Source of the DNA: Streptomyces sp. Tue 6430
GTDB lineage: Bacteria; Actinomycetota; Actinomycetes; Streptomycetales; Streptomycetaceae
Assembly (NCBI GenBank): GCA_021568835.1
Contig: JAKGSH010000010.1
Location: 4,650,001-4,714,000, forward strand
DNA length: 64,000 bases
Direction: 5' to 3'
The number at the start of each line of letters is the position of its first letter. Positions within the stretch are counted from its first letter, which is position 1. A program made the position numbers and the translations under genes. Under the pieces are notes generated by a model. That model was not told where the DNA came from, did not search any database, and worked only from the letters and a program-made list of their open reading frames with translations. This document shows, piece by piece, positions 56,931 through 64,000 of the stretch.

Positions 56931-57179
56931 GTCCACTTCTGGTCGGCGGCGCCCGTGCGGCTCCCTGTCCGGGCCCGGGCGCCGTCGGCGGGGAGTCGTC
57001 CGCCGGGGTCCGCTGCCGGAGGCCGCGCACGACACGGCGTCCGCCGGCGTCGTCGGTGGTGGTCGGCCGGGCGGTGACCCGCTCGCCGGCCGCCTGCGCG
57101 GGAGGTACGGCGGCGCCGAGGCCGACCGTGGCGAGCGGCCCGGCCGGCAGCAGCCGGATCCGGTGGGGGGACTCCTCAT
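56851..57179 (-). CDS. possible small secreted protein, Gly-rich, frameshifted; end uncertain
   Basis: ATG 57179 opens MRSPP; one base at G6 57165-57170 continues as HRIRLLPAGPLATVGLG then AAVPPAQAAGE, a credible Sec signal peptide with an AQA cleavage site. The mature part is Thr/Pro/Arg-rich and ends in GPGGPGGPGGSGGSGG coded by the 9-bp repeats. No stop is found before the repeats, so the 3' end is a guess; it may be decayed. I recognise no family. Confidence 0.35.
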
Positions 57180-57408
57180 GACGCCTCGCCCTTCCCCGAC
57201 GGGACGTCCTGACGGGTGTGCGGGCGCTGGTCGACTCACGCCGTGATCCAAGGCGTGAGCGAACCGCGGGAGTCCGAGTGGACCAGAGCGTCACTGAAAG
57301 GTACACGCCAAGCGTGGCGGCGCGCGGGCAGGGGGAGGGCGGTCGGCGGTCTCACTCGCTTCCGTTCCGGTTGCCCTGCTTTGTCCTAAGGCGAGGTAGC
57401 TTCGAAGT

Positions 57409-58821
57409 ATGAAGGTCGCACTTTCGACCCGAGGCTTCGCCGGACTGCTCCTCGTCCTGGCGCTCGCCGCCCTGACCCTGCTGCCGGCGGCCGCCCCACG
57501 CGCCGCGGCCGGGACCGGTGTGTCCGGGACCGGTGTGTCCGGGACCGGTGCGGCCAGGGCCGGCGTGTCCGAGACCAGTGTGTCGACGATCGCCGCGGCC
57601 CTGCGCGAGAGCCCCGTCTACGTCGACCCGGCGGCGTCCGCCCAGCTCTCCCAGGCGGATGCCCACGCCCTCCGGAAGAAGATCGAGGACGCCGACAAAC
57701 CCCTCTTCGTCGCCGTCCTCCCCGCCGGCTACCCGACGGAGAACCTCTTCACCGACCTGCGCACCGCCACCGGTGTGACCGGCCTCTACGCGATCCGCCT
57801 CGGCGACCGCTTCGACGCCCGCGCCGACTCCTCGGTCCTGCCCGCGGCCGCCGTGCGCAACCTCGTCACCAGTGTCCGGGGCGAGAGCGACGCCGCGGCC
57901 CAGCTGAACGACTTCACCGACCGCGCTGTCGCCAACATGGGCGGCTCCGCCCCCACGGGCTGGGGCTCCCCGGACCGCAGCGGCGGGGTGTCGACGACCG
58001 GCCTGGTCACCACGGGCGTGCTGGTCGCGGTCGGCGGCGCCGGCGCGTACACCCTCGTACGGCGCAACCGCCGGCGGCACGCGCAGGAACAGCAGGCCGC
58101 CCTGGAACGGCTCCAGGTCGTCGTCGACGAGGACATCACCGCCTACGGCGAGGAACTCGACCGGCTCGACTTCCACCCGGCCGAACCCGGCGCCGACGAC
58201 GCGATGCGCGGCGACTACGAGCACGCCCTCGACGCCTACGAGAAGGCCAAGTCGTCCATGGCGGACGCGACGAGGCCGGAGGACGTGCGTCCCGTCACCG
58301 AGATCCTGGAGGACGGCCGCTTCGCCCTGGCCCGGCTCGCCGCCCGCCGGGCCGGCGAACCGCTGCCCGAGCGCCGCCCGCCGTGCTTCTTCGACCCGCG
58401 CCACGGACCCTCCGTCGCCGACGCCGACTGGACCCCGCCCGGCGGGGCCGCCCGCCGGGTCCCGGTCTGCGCGGCGGACCGCACCCGCCTCGCGGACGGC
58501 CGCGACCCCGTGGTCCGCGAGGTCGACACCGACTACGGCCGCCGCCCCTACTGGGAGGCGGGCCCGGCCTACGGCCCCTGGGCGGGCGGCTACTTCGGCG
58601 GCGGCCTGCTGCCCGGCCTGCTCGTCGGCACGATGCTCGGCGGTCTGATGGCCACCCCCTCCTACGCCTCCGACTACGGCAGCGGCTACGGCGACTTCGG
58701 CGGTGGCTACGAGGGCGGCGACGTGTCCGGGGCGGACTTCGACACCGGCAGCTTCGGTGACTTCGGCGGCGGCGGGGGAGGGGACTTCGGGGGCGGCGGG
58801 GACTTCGGCGGAGGCTTCTGA
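57409..58821 (+). CDS. secreted/membrane-anchored protein with Gly-rich tail
   Basis: 470 aa from ATG 57409. A signal peptide (MKVALSTRGFAGLLLVLALA) is followed by a GTGVSGTGVSGTG repeat, an extracytoplasmic domain (IAAALRESPVYVDPAASAQL, about 55-175), a TM segment near 195-215 (TTGLVTTGVLVAVGGAGAYT), a cytoplasmic helical region with RRNRRRHAQEQQAALERLQV, and a C-terminal Gly-rich end (FGDFGGGGGGDFGGGG). The architecture resembles TPM/DUF2207-type membrane proteins with Gly-rich tails, but the family is not certain. Function unknown. Confidence 0.8.
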   Translation: MKVALSTRGFAGLLLVLALAALTLLPAAAPRAAAGTGVSGTGVSGTGAARAGVSETSVSTIAAALRESPVYVDPAASAQLSQADAHALRKKIEDADKPLFVAVLPAGYPTENLFTDLRTATGVTGLYAIRLGDRFDARADSSVLPAAAVRNLVTSVRGESDAAAQLNDFTDRAVANMGGSAPTGWGSPDRSGGVSTTGLVTTGVLVAVGGAGAYTLVRRNRRRHAQEQQAALERLQVVVDEDITAYGEELDRLDFHPAEPGADDAMRGDYEHALDAYEKAKSSMADATRPEDVRPVTEILEDGRFALARLAARRAGEPLPERRPPCFFDPRHGPSVADADWTPPGGAARRVPVCAADRTRLADGRDPVVREVDTDYGRRPYWEAGPAYGPWAGGYFGGGLLPGLLVGTMLGGLMATPSYASDYGSGYGDFGGGYEGGDVSGADFDTGSFGDFGGGGGGDFGGGGDFGGGF

Positions 58822-58847
58822 CCGCCTACCGCCTACCGCTTACTGCC

Positions 58848-58878
58848 GACTGCCGACTGCCGACTGCCGACTGCCGAC
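58848..58878 (+). repeat. 7-bp tandem repeat (CTGCCGA)
   Basis: Five copies of CTGCCGA follow degenerate ACCGCCT units after the Gly-rich protein gene. It lies in the short convergent gap before the trypsin gene. Confidence 0.8.
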
Positions 58879-58955
58879 CACCGCGCACGGGCCCGGCGCC
58901 GGACGCGCCGGGCCCGTGGACGTCGTACGGACGCGGTGACGGGACGACGGGTGGG

Positions 58956-59738
58956 TCAGAGCGAGGACGCCGCCGAGGCGATGGCGGAGGCGAACGTGGA
59001 GACCTCGCTGTAGACGCCGGGCGCGTTGGGCCGGGCGCAGCCGATGCCCCAGCTGACGATGCCGACCTGGATCCACGCGTTGGCCGAGTCGCGGCGGAAC
59101 ATCGGGCCGCCGGAGTCGCCCTGGCAGGTGTCGACCCCGCCGGCCGCGTACCCGGCGCAGATCTCCTCGCTCGCGATCAGGCCGCTGTAACCGCTGTAGG
59201 AACGGCAGGTGGCGTCGCTGACGAACGGCACGTTCGCCTTGAGCAGGTACCGCTGCTGGGATCCGCCCTCGGTGGCGGAGCCCCAGCCGGCGACGGTGAA
59301 GGTGCCGGTGTTGTACTGCGTGGTGGTCGCGATCTTCAGCGTCGGCAGGTTGATGGGCTGCGCCAGCTTGATGAGGGCCCAGTCCTTGCCGTCGCCGTTG
59401 TAACCGGGGGCCCGGTAGACGTAGGTGGAGCGGACCTGGACCCGGCCGGTGGTGGACTGGAGGTCCACGACGCCGGCGGTGGCGGTGATGCCGGTGTTGG
59501 CGCCGGTCGAGCCCACGCAGTGCGCGGCGGTGAGCACGATCTGCTGGGTGTAGAGCGCGCCGCCGCAGCCCATGGAGAGCCGGACCATGAACGGGAACTC
59601 GCCCTGTGCGGCGCGGGTTCCGCCCACGACGGGCGAGGGCGCGGCCTGGGCGGACGAGACGGGCTGAAGGCTCGCGATCGCGAGGGCGGCGGCGCCGACG
59701 GCCGCGAGTCTCTTGAGCGCCGTGAGGAGTTTCTTCAA
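58956..59738 (-). CDS. sprT: trypsin-like serine protease, secreted
   Basis: 260 aa from TTG 59738 (LKKLLTALKRLAAVGAAALA), with GGAAGG upstream. Sec signal peptide, short propeptide APSP, and mature start VVGGTRAAQGEFPFMVRL at residue 37. Catalytic His73 (LTAAHC), Asp119 (GKDWALI) and Ser209 (CQGDSGGP); Asp203 six residues before the Ser gives Arg/Lys specificity. Very close in style to Streptomyces griseus trypsin (SGT), recalled as sprT. Extracellular, likely used in development or nutrition. Confidence 0.92.
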   Translation of the reverse strand: MKKLLTALKRLAAVGAAALAIASLQPVSSAQAAPSPVVGGTRAAQGEFPFMVRLSMGCGGALYTQQIVLTAAHCVGSTGANTGITATAGVVDLQSTTGRVQVRSTYVYRAPGYNGDGKDWALIKLAQPINLPTLKIATTTQYNTGTFTVAGWGSATEGGSQQRYLLKANVPFVSDATCRSYSGYSGLIASEEICAGYAAGGVDTCQGDSGGPMFRRDSANAWIQVGIVSWGIGCARPNAPGVYSEVSTFASAIASAASSL

Positions 59739-60056
59739 CGTGATGCCTTCCGTGGGGGGTGACCCGGAGTCGGGGGGATCTGGTGGTGCCCGAAACACAG
59801 AATTGACGCGCGCATGACAATATTGGCAACAAAGAAGTGCCTCTTTGTCGTCATGGGCAGGTCAAATCTGTTGCTGGAGTATGAGAACGCCGCAAGCCTT
59901 CGCACAAGTGGTGCGATCCGGCCACGCCCGAGCGCCGGACGGCTCCCGACGGGCCTCGTCGGCCCCCGGAGGGCCCGTCCGGACACCCCGGCTGCCCTCC
60001 CGGCGGGCACGGCTCTCCCGGCGGGCGCGGGCGTCCGCCGCGGAGCGCGGCCCCGC
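59739..60056. other. sprT promoter region with a small hairpin
   Basis: 318 bp without a gene. It is AT-richer near 59800-59890, where the sprT promoter is expected (reading leftwards). ACAAAGA/TCTTTGT (59829-59848) forms a 7-bp hairpin. The part near 59920-60040 is GC-rich repetitive sequence. Confidence 0.45.
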
Positions 60057-60563
60057 CTACGCGGGCGTCCGGCCGTCGACGGCCGGCGCGAGGGCGGCGA
60101 GGTCCGCGAGCGGCCCGCCGCTGAGCCGGCACACCTTCCACTCCTCCAGCAGTTCCACGCCGAGCGACCTGTAGAAGCCGACGGCGGGCTCGTTCCAGGC
60201 CAGCACCCACCACTCGAACCGCTCGAAACCGCTGCGCGCGCAGATCGCGGCGAGGGCCGCCAGCAACGCCTTGCCGTACCCGCCGCCACGGGCGTGCGGA
60301 CGAATGTAGAGATCCTCCAGGTGCATGCCCCGCGTCCCGGTCCAGGTCGAGAACCGGGGGAACCACAGCGCGAAGCCGACGGTCTCCCCGCTGCCGTCGT
60401 CCTGCGCGATCAGCACCCGTGCCGCGGGATGTTCGCCGAACAGCGCCTCCCGCAACTGCTCCTCCGTGGCCCGGGCCTGTTCGGCGGCCCGTTCGTACGC
60501 GGCGAGTTCACGGATCATCGCCCGGATCTCGGCGACGTCGTCCACGGTGGCGGTTCGGATCAT
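60057..60563 (-). CDS. GNAT N-acetyltransferase
   Basis: 168 aa from ATG 60563 (MIRTATVDDVAEIRAMIREL). It has LEDLYIRPHARGGGYGKALL (acetyl-CoA binding, with the RGxGxG-like RGGGYG), FERFEWWVLAWNEPAVGFYR and LGVELLEEWKVCRL. This is the diamine acetyltransferase-like (SAT) subfamily by its AYERAAEQARATEEQLREAL and EDLYIRP motifs, which could link it to polyamines; the substrate is not proven. Confidence 0.9.
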   Translation of the reverse strand: MIRTATVDDVAEIRAMIRELAAYERAAEQARATEEQLREALFGEHPAARVLIAQDDGSGETVGFALWFPRFSTWTGTRGMHLEDLYIRPHARGGGYGKALLAALAAICARSGFERFEWWVLAWNEPAVGFYRSLGVELLEEWKVCRLSGGPLADLAALAPAVDGRTPA

Positions 60564-60712
60564 GGGAGGGATCATGCGGCACGGCGCCCGGAGCTGTCCA
60601 AGCGACGGGCGATCCGCCCCGGGACGCGGCCCACGGGCCCGCGCGGTCTTCGGGCGGCGGGCGGCCGCGGCCGGCGGCCGGTGACGCGCCGCCGGCCCTT
60701 CGACGAGGGCGG

Positions 60713-61348
60713 TCAGTCCGGTACGGCCGCCTTCGCCAGCCGGATCAGTTCGTCGAAGTCGATGGCTCCCGGGTCGCCGTGGTCGTTCTCCGGCACGTGC
60801 ATGTGCCCGCACACGCCCTTGAAGGCGTTCCAGCGTGCCCCGCTCATCCGCTGCCCGGCCCCGTTCCCGTAGGACTTCGGGTACGCCGGCCACAGTGCCG
60901 GGCCACGCAGCGGTACGTCGTGCTCCTCGTGCGCCCACGCCAGGAAGCGGGCGAGCCCGCGCAGCGCCCACTCCGGCGCCTTCGGCCAGTAGACGTGGGC
61001 CTTCCCGCCCGTCCGCCACTTGGTGTGCGTCTCGGGATCGCAGGTGCCGACCAGCTCCACCTGGCAGACGTTGAGCGTGTTGGTCTCCACCCCGCCGGGC
61101 CTGTTGCGCAGGGCGCGGGAGGAGATGTCGATGTCGAAGTGCTGGTACCACGTCAGCTTCTTCGCCGCGAGGTCCGGCACCGCCGTGAGGTTGGGCGCGG
61201 AGGCGCCACCCTGGTAGCCGGGCAGCGAGCGGCCCTCGGTGGTGTGCAGGACGACGACGTTGACCTCCATCCGGTCGCCGCCGAAGTCGTCCTGGTACCA
61301 GTGGTCACGGTGTGCGCCGGGGTAGTGCTGCGGTCCGGTCCTGGTCAT
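60713..61348 (-). CDS. N-acetylmuramoyl-L-alanine amidase-like (Amidase_2)
   Basis: 211 aa from ATG 61348, with GAGGAGG upstream. Amidase_2/PGRP-like: VNVVVLHTTEGRSLPGYQGG with a zinc His, NVCQVELVGTCDPETH, and GHMHVPENDHGDPGAIDFDE with the second His and the DPG turn. There is no signal peptide or TM segment, so the protein is either cytosolic, exported by another route, or of phage-type (needs a holin). No phage genes are nearby. The natural substrate would be peptidoglycan. Confidence 0.8.
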   Translation of the reverse strand: MTRTGPQHYPGAHRDHWYQDDFGGDRMEVNVVVLHTTEGRSLPGYQGGASAPNLTAVPDLAAKKLTWYQHFDIDISSRALRNRPGGVETNTLNVCQVELVGTCDPETHTKWRTGGKAHVYWPKAPEWALRGLARFLAWAHEEHDVPLRGPALWPAYPKSYGNGAGQRMSGARWNAFKGVCGHMHVPENDHGDPGAIDFDELIRLAKAAVPD

Positions 61349-61780
61349 GGCGCCTCCTCGGTCACGATCCCCGGCCGTGCCGGCGGGGACGCCCTGATGA
61401 ACGACCGGCGCCCGCGACCGTCGCGCACCCGGCGGCCCCGCACCTGTGTCCGGACCCGCCCCGCCCCCGCACCCCGCCCCGCCGGGTCCCCGCGCCCCCG
61501 CCGCACGCCGGCGTCCGTGCCCGCCCCGCGCGGAGCACCGGGCACGCGCCGCGTCCCGCGTCCGCGTCCGGACCTGCGGGCACGTCCCGGTCCGCGTCCG
61601 CTCGGGCGTCCCGCCCCGCACCCGCGTTCCGCGCACGCCCCGTCCGCGCCGGCGCCCACCCGCCCCGCGCCCGCGCTCCACGCGCCGGATCCCGCCCAGC
61701 GCCCGCGCCCCGCGCCCGCACCGCCCGCGCTCCCGCCCCCTGCTGCCCGCCCCGCCCCACCGCCCGCACCCGGACACGCC
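61349..61780. other. very GC-rich region without a supported gene
   Basis: Extremely C/G-biased, with repeats of CGCCCGC and CCGCGCCC type. Long open frames exist on both strands but consist of Pro/Arg/Ala or Arg/Gly repeats with no conserved domain. I treat it as non-coding. Confidence 0.55.
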
Positions 61781-61824
61781 GAGCGCCCGCCCTCCCCACG
61801 GGGGAGTGGAGGACGGGCGCGCTC
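61781..61824 (-). terminator. hairpin after the YceI gene
   Basis: GAGCGCCCGCCCTCC and GGAGGACGGGCGCGCTC pair with small mismatches around a 12-nt loop, 24 bp beyond the YceI stop. Confidence 0.65.
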
Positions 61825-61847
61825 AGGGGCGTGGCGGCGGTGCCGCG

Positions 61848-62456
61848 TCACGCGTTCTTGATGGCCGAGATGTCGAAGTTCAGCTTGATCTTGTCGGAGA
61901 CCAGGACGCCGCCGGTCTCCAGCGCCGCGTTCCAGGTCAGGCCCCACGCGGAGCGCAGGATCTCCGCCTTGCCCTCGAAGCCGACGCGCTCGTTGCCGAA
62001 CGGGTCCCTGGCGGAGCCGTTGAACTCGAGGTCGATGGTGAGCGGCTTGGTGATGCCGAGGATGCTCAGGTCGCCGGTGATGCGGTAGTCGTCGCCGCCC
62101 AGGGCCTCCGCGCCGGTCGAGCGGAAGGTCATCGTCGGGAACTCGTCGGTCTTGAAGAAGTCCGCGGTCCTGAGGTGGTTGTCGCGGTCGGCGGACCCGG
62201 TGTCGACGCTCTGCATCGTGACGTCGATGGTGGCGGTGGACCTGGACGGGTCGGCGCCGTCGAGGTGCAGCGAGCCGGTGAACTCGCCGAACTTGCCCTT
62301 GACGTTGGTGACCATCGCGTGCCGGGCGACGAACCCGATGGTCGAGTGTGCCGGGTCGATCGTGTAGTCGCCGGTCAGGGCGGCGAGGTCCGGGTTCACG
62401 GCGGCGACCGTGGCAGCGGTGGTGTCGTCGGTGTTCTTGCGGCCGAAGATGCCCAT
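61848..62456 (-). CDS. YceI family protein
   Basis: 202 aa from ATG 62456, with AAGGAGC upstream. YceI/lipocalin-like beta-barrel: GDYTIDPAHSTIGFVARHAM, VKGKFGEFTGSLHLDGADPS, VDTGSADRDNHLRTADFFKT, ITGDLSILGITKPLTIDLEF and LRSAWGLTWNAALETGGVLV. Members bind isoprenoid quinones or similar hydrophobic molecules. No signal peptide, so it is cytoplasmic. Expression is probably controlled by the TTCAAC-type sites upstream. Confidence 0.93.
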   Translation of the reverse strand: MGIFGRKNTDDTTAATVAAVNPDLAALTGDYTIDPAHSTIGFVARHAMVTNVKGKFGEFTGSLHLDGADPSRSTATIDVTMQSVDTGSADRDNHLRTADFFKTDEFPTMTFRSTGAEALGGDDYRITGDLSILGITKPLTIDLEFNGSARDPFGNERVGFEGKAEILRSAWGLTWNAALETGGVLVSDKIKLNFDISAIKNA

Positions 62457-62522
62457 GGCGTGCTCCTTGGGGGACGGATCGATCAGCGGATCGATGAACG
62501 GGTCGAGGAAACGGGCGGTGAT

Positions 62523-62585
62523 GTTGAATGTTCAACGAAGACTTCAACACGGCAGACCGTAGACCTATTCCGTTCAATTTTCAAC
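62523..62585 (-). promoter_or_regulatory. GTTGAA-N2-TTCAAC palindrome and TTCAAC repeats
   Basis: The perfect palindrome GTTGAATGTTCAAC (62523-62536), and further TTCAAC at 62543-62548 and 62580-62585 plus GTTCAA at 62572-62577, lie in an AT-rich stretch in front of the YceI gene. A MarR-type or other dimeric regulator is likely; the regulator is not in the window. Confidence 0.6.
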
Positions 62586-62848
62586 TTCATTCGCGTGCGA
62601 CTTCCGTGCGCCCTTCCATCGTCGCGCGAGGTCGCCCTCCCGGAGGCTCCGCCCGGTCCGCGTCACTCCACTGGGCGGCGTCCGTCGGGCGATGATGTGA
62701 AGTTGGTCTCACGGTATCCCTTTGTGCGACCCCCACAAGCGGCGCGGGCTCTGAGCAGTCGGAACGCCTGCATGCCGACATGGTTCTGTTCAGGCCTACC
62801 AGGAAAACGTGCCGGAGACTGTACGGAGTCGACGTCTCACTTTCCTTG
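62586..62848. other. YceI-accB intergenic region
   Basis: I see no gene in these bases. It must contain the accB promoter, reading rightwards. Confidence 0.4.
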
Positions 62849-62867
62849 GTGACCTTCGTAAGGTCAC
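62849..62867 (+). promoter_or_regulatory. palindrome overlapping the accB RBS
   Basis: GTGACCTTCGTAAGGTCAC has perfect 8-bp arms and a 3-bp spacer, 3 bp before the accB ATG. Its right arm contains AAGG, the only Shine-Dalgarno-like sequence. It could be a regulator site, or an RNA hairpin that hides the RBS. Confidence 0.6.
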
Positions 62868-62870
62868 TAC

Positions 62871-64000
62871 ATGACCGTTTTGGAAGAGACGACCGGTGAG
62901 CCGACCGCCGAGCCCACGGACGCGCGCGGGCGCGTGGCCGAGCTGCACGGGATCCGTGCGCAGGCGCTGGCCGGGCCGAGCGAGAAGGCGACCCAGGCGC
63001 AGCACGCCAAGGGCAAGCTCACCGCCCGGGAGCGGATCGAGCTGCTGCTGGACCCGGGGTCCTTCCAGGAGGTGGAGCAGCTGCGCCGGCACCGGGCGAC
63101 CGGGTTCGGCCTGGAGGCCAAGAAGCCGTACACCGACGGCGTCATCACCGGATGGGGCACGGTGGAGGGCCGCACGGTCTTCGTCTACGCCCACGACTTC
63201 CGCATCTTCGGCGGTGCCCTGGGCGAGGCCCACGCCACCAAGATCCACAAAATCATGGACATGGCCATCGCGGCCGGGCCCCGCTGGTGTCGCTGAACGA
63301 CGGCGCCGGGGCCCGCATCCAGGAGGGCGTCTCCGCGCTCGCCGGCTACGGCGGCATCTTCCAGCGCAACACCCGGGCGTCCGGCGTCATCCCGCAGATC
63401 AGCGTGATGCTCGGCCCGTGCGCGGGCGGCGCGGCCTACAGCCCCGCCCTCACCGACTTCGTCTTCATGGTCCGCGAGACCTCGCAGATGTTCATCACCG
63501 GTCCGGACGTGGTCAAGGCCGTGACCGGCGAGGAGATCACGCAGAACGGCCTCGGCGGCGCCGACGTGCACGCCGAGACCTCCGGCGTCTGCCACTTCGC
63601 CTACGACGACGAGGAGACCTGCATCGCGGAGGTGCGCTACCTCCTCTCCCTCCTCCCGCAGAACAACCGCGAGAACCCGCCGCGCCACGAGTGCACGGAC
63701 CCGACGGACCGCCGCGGCGACGCCCTGCTCGACCTGGTCCCCGCGGACGGCAACCGGCCGTACGACATGACCAAGGTCATCGAGGAGATCGTCGACGACG
63801 GCGAGTACCTGGAGGTCCACGAGCGCTGGGCGCGCAACATCATCTGCGCCCTGGCCCGGCTCGACGGCCAGGCCGTCGGCATCGTCGCCAACCAGCCGCA
63901 GAGCCTCGCCGGCGTCCTCGACATCGAGGCCAGCGAGAAGGCCGCCCGCTTCGTGCAGATGTGCGACGCCTTCAACATCCCGATCATCACTCTTCTGGAC
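62871..64000 (+). CDS. accB: acyl-CoA carboxylase beta (carboxyltransferase), partial, one frameshift
   Basis: ATG 62871 (MTVLEETTGEPTAEPTDARG), cut by the right edge. The frame breaks at GGG 63276-63278; one G restores IAAGAPLVSLNDGAGARIQE. Carboxyltransferase motifs: KGKLTARERIELLLDPGSF, GYGGIFQRNTRASGVIPQIS, SVMLGPCAGGAAYSPALTDF, QMFITGPDVVKAVTGEEIT. It transfers carboxyl from biotin to acetyl- or propionyl-CoA. In S. coelicolor the gene in this place is accB of acetyl-CoA carboxylase (recalled), followed by accE. Essential for malonyl-CoA supply. Confidence 0.93.

Noticed and set aside
59814..60056. Plus-strand gene starting MTILATKKCLFVVMG upstream of the acetyltransferase
   Set aside because: The frame continues into the antisense of the acetyltransferase and has no family features; the region is more likely the sprT promoter.
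61380..61800. Pro/Arg/Ala-rich protein genes on either strand
   Set aside because: All frames are open because the sequence is almost only G and C; there is no codon preference contrast or domain.

Overview
The window reads as high-GC actinobacterial chromosome, almost certainly Streptomyces. Third codon positions are strongly G/C, GTG starts are common, and terminators are GC-rich hairpins. The gene order (ligA, a GGDEF/EAL gene, gatCAB, a second GGDEF gene, ilvBHC, serA, proline catabolism, leuB, ilvE, a urease-like locus, citramalate synthase, acyl-CoA carboxylase beta) matches, from memory, the core region around SCO5490-SCO5535 of S. coelicolor. No rRNA, tRNA, CRISPR array, insertion sequence or prophage was seen.

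Layout. 1-8.1 kb: a partial hydrolase, DUF427, LOG and SDR genes, a MetE-like protein, ligA and an rmdB-like c-di-GMP enzyme. 8.4-9.6 kb: a TetR gene divergent from a small membrane protein, then a 15-bp tandem repeat. 9.8-15.3 kb: gatC, gatA and a small gene, then a two-gene AAA ATPase plus TOPRIM-like module, then gatB, with several 4-bp start/stop overlaps. 15.3-27 kb: membrane proteins, an MMPL transporter, a large LuxR-type (LAL) regulator, a sugar-dehydrogenase lipoprotein, an aldo/keto reductase and a hydroxyacid dehydrogenase. 27-30.4 kb: a cdgC-like diguanylate cyclase with two BldD-like boxes upstream. 30.4-36.1 kb: ilvB (with leader peptide and attenuator), ilvH, ilvC and serA. 36.1-43.4 kb: an MFS exporter with a TetR gene, then an ABC importer with fused permeases behind a Zur-like box.

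43.4-47.6 kb: a PucR-type regulator divergent from proline dehydrogenase and pruA; the 254-nt gap before pruA is full of hairpins and holds two small ORFs. 47.9-50.7 kb: a 43-aa protein, leuB and ilvE. 50.8-54.9 kb: fused ureAB, an atypical ureC, agmatine deiminase and a TetR gene. 55.0-56.9 kb: citramalate synthase with an Ile-codon leader and terminator. 56.9-62.5 kb: secreted or envelope proteins, a trypsin, an acetyltransferase, an amidase and a YceI protein. 62.9 kb to the end: the partial acyl-CoA carboxylase beta subunit.

The shared theme is branched-chain amino acid synthesis: ilvB, ilvH, ilvC, leuB, ilvE and the citramalate route to isoleucine, with attenuators at ilvB and cimA. Proline, serine and agmatine metabolism and c-di-GMP signalling lie between.

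Quality warning: about twenty genes or gene segments carry a single missing base, nearly always in a short G or C run, including essential genes (gatA, ilvE, serA, accB). These look like sequencing or consensus errors, not pseudogenes. I annotated through them and marked each one.
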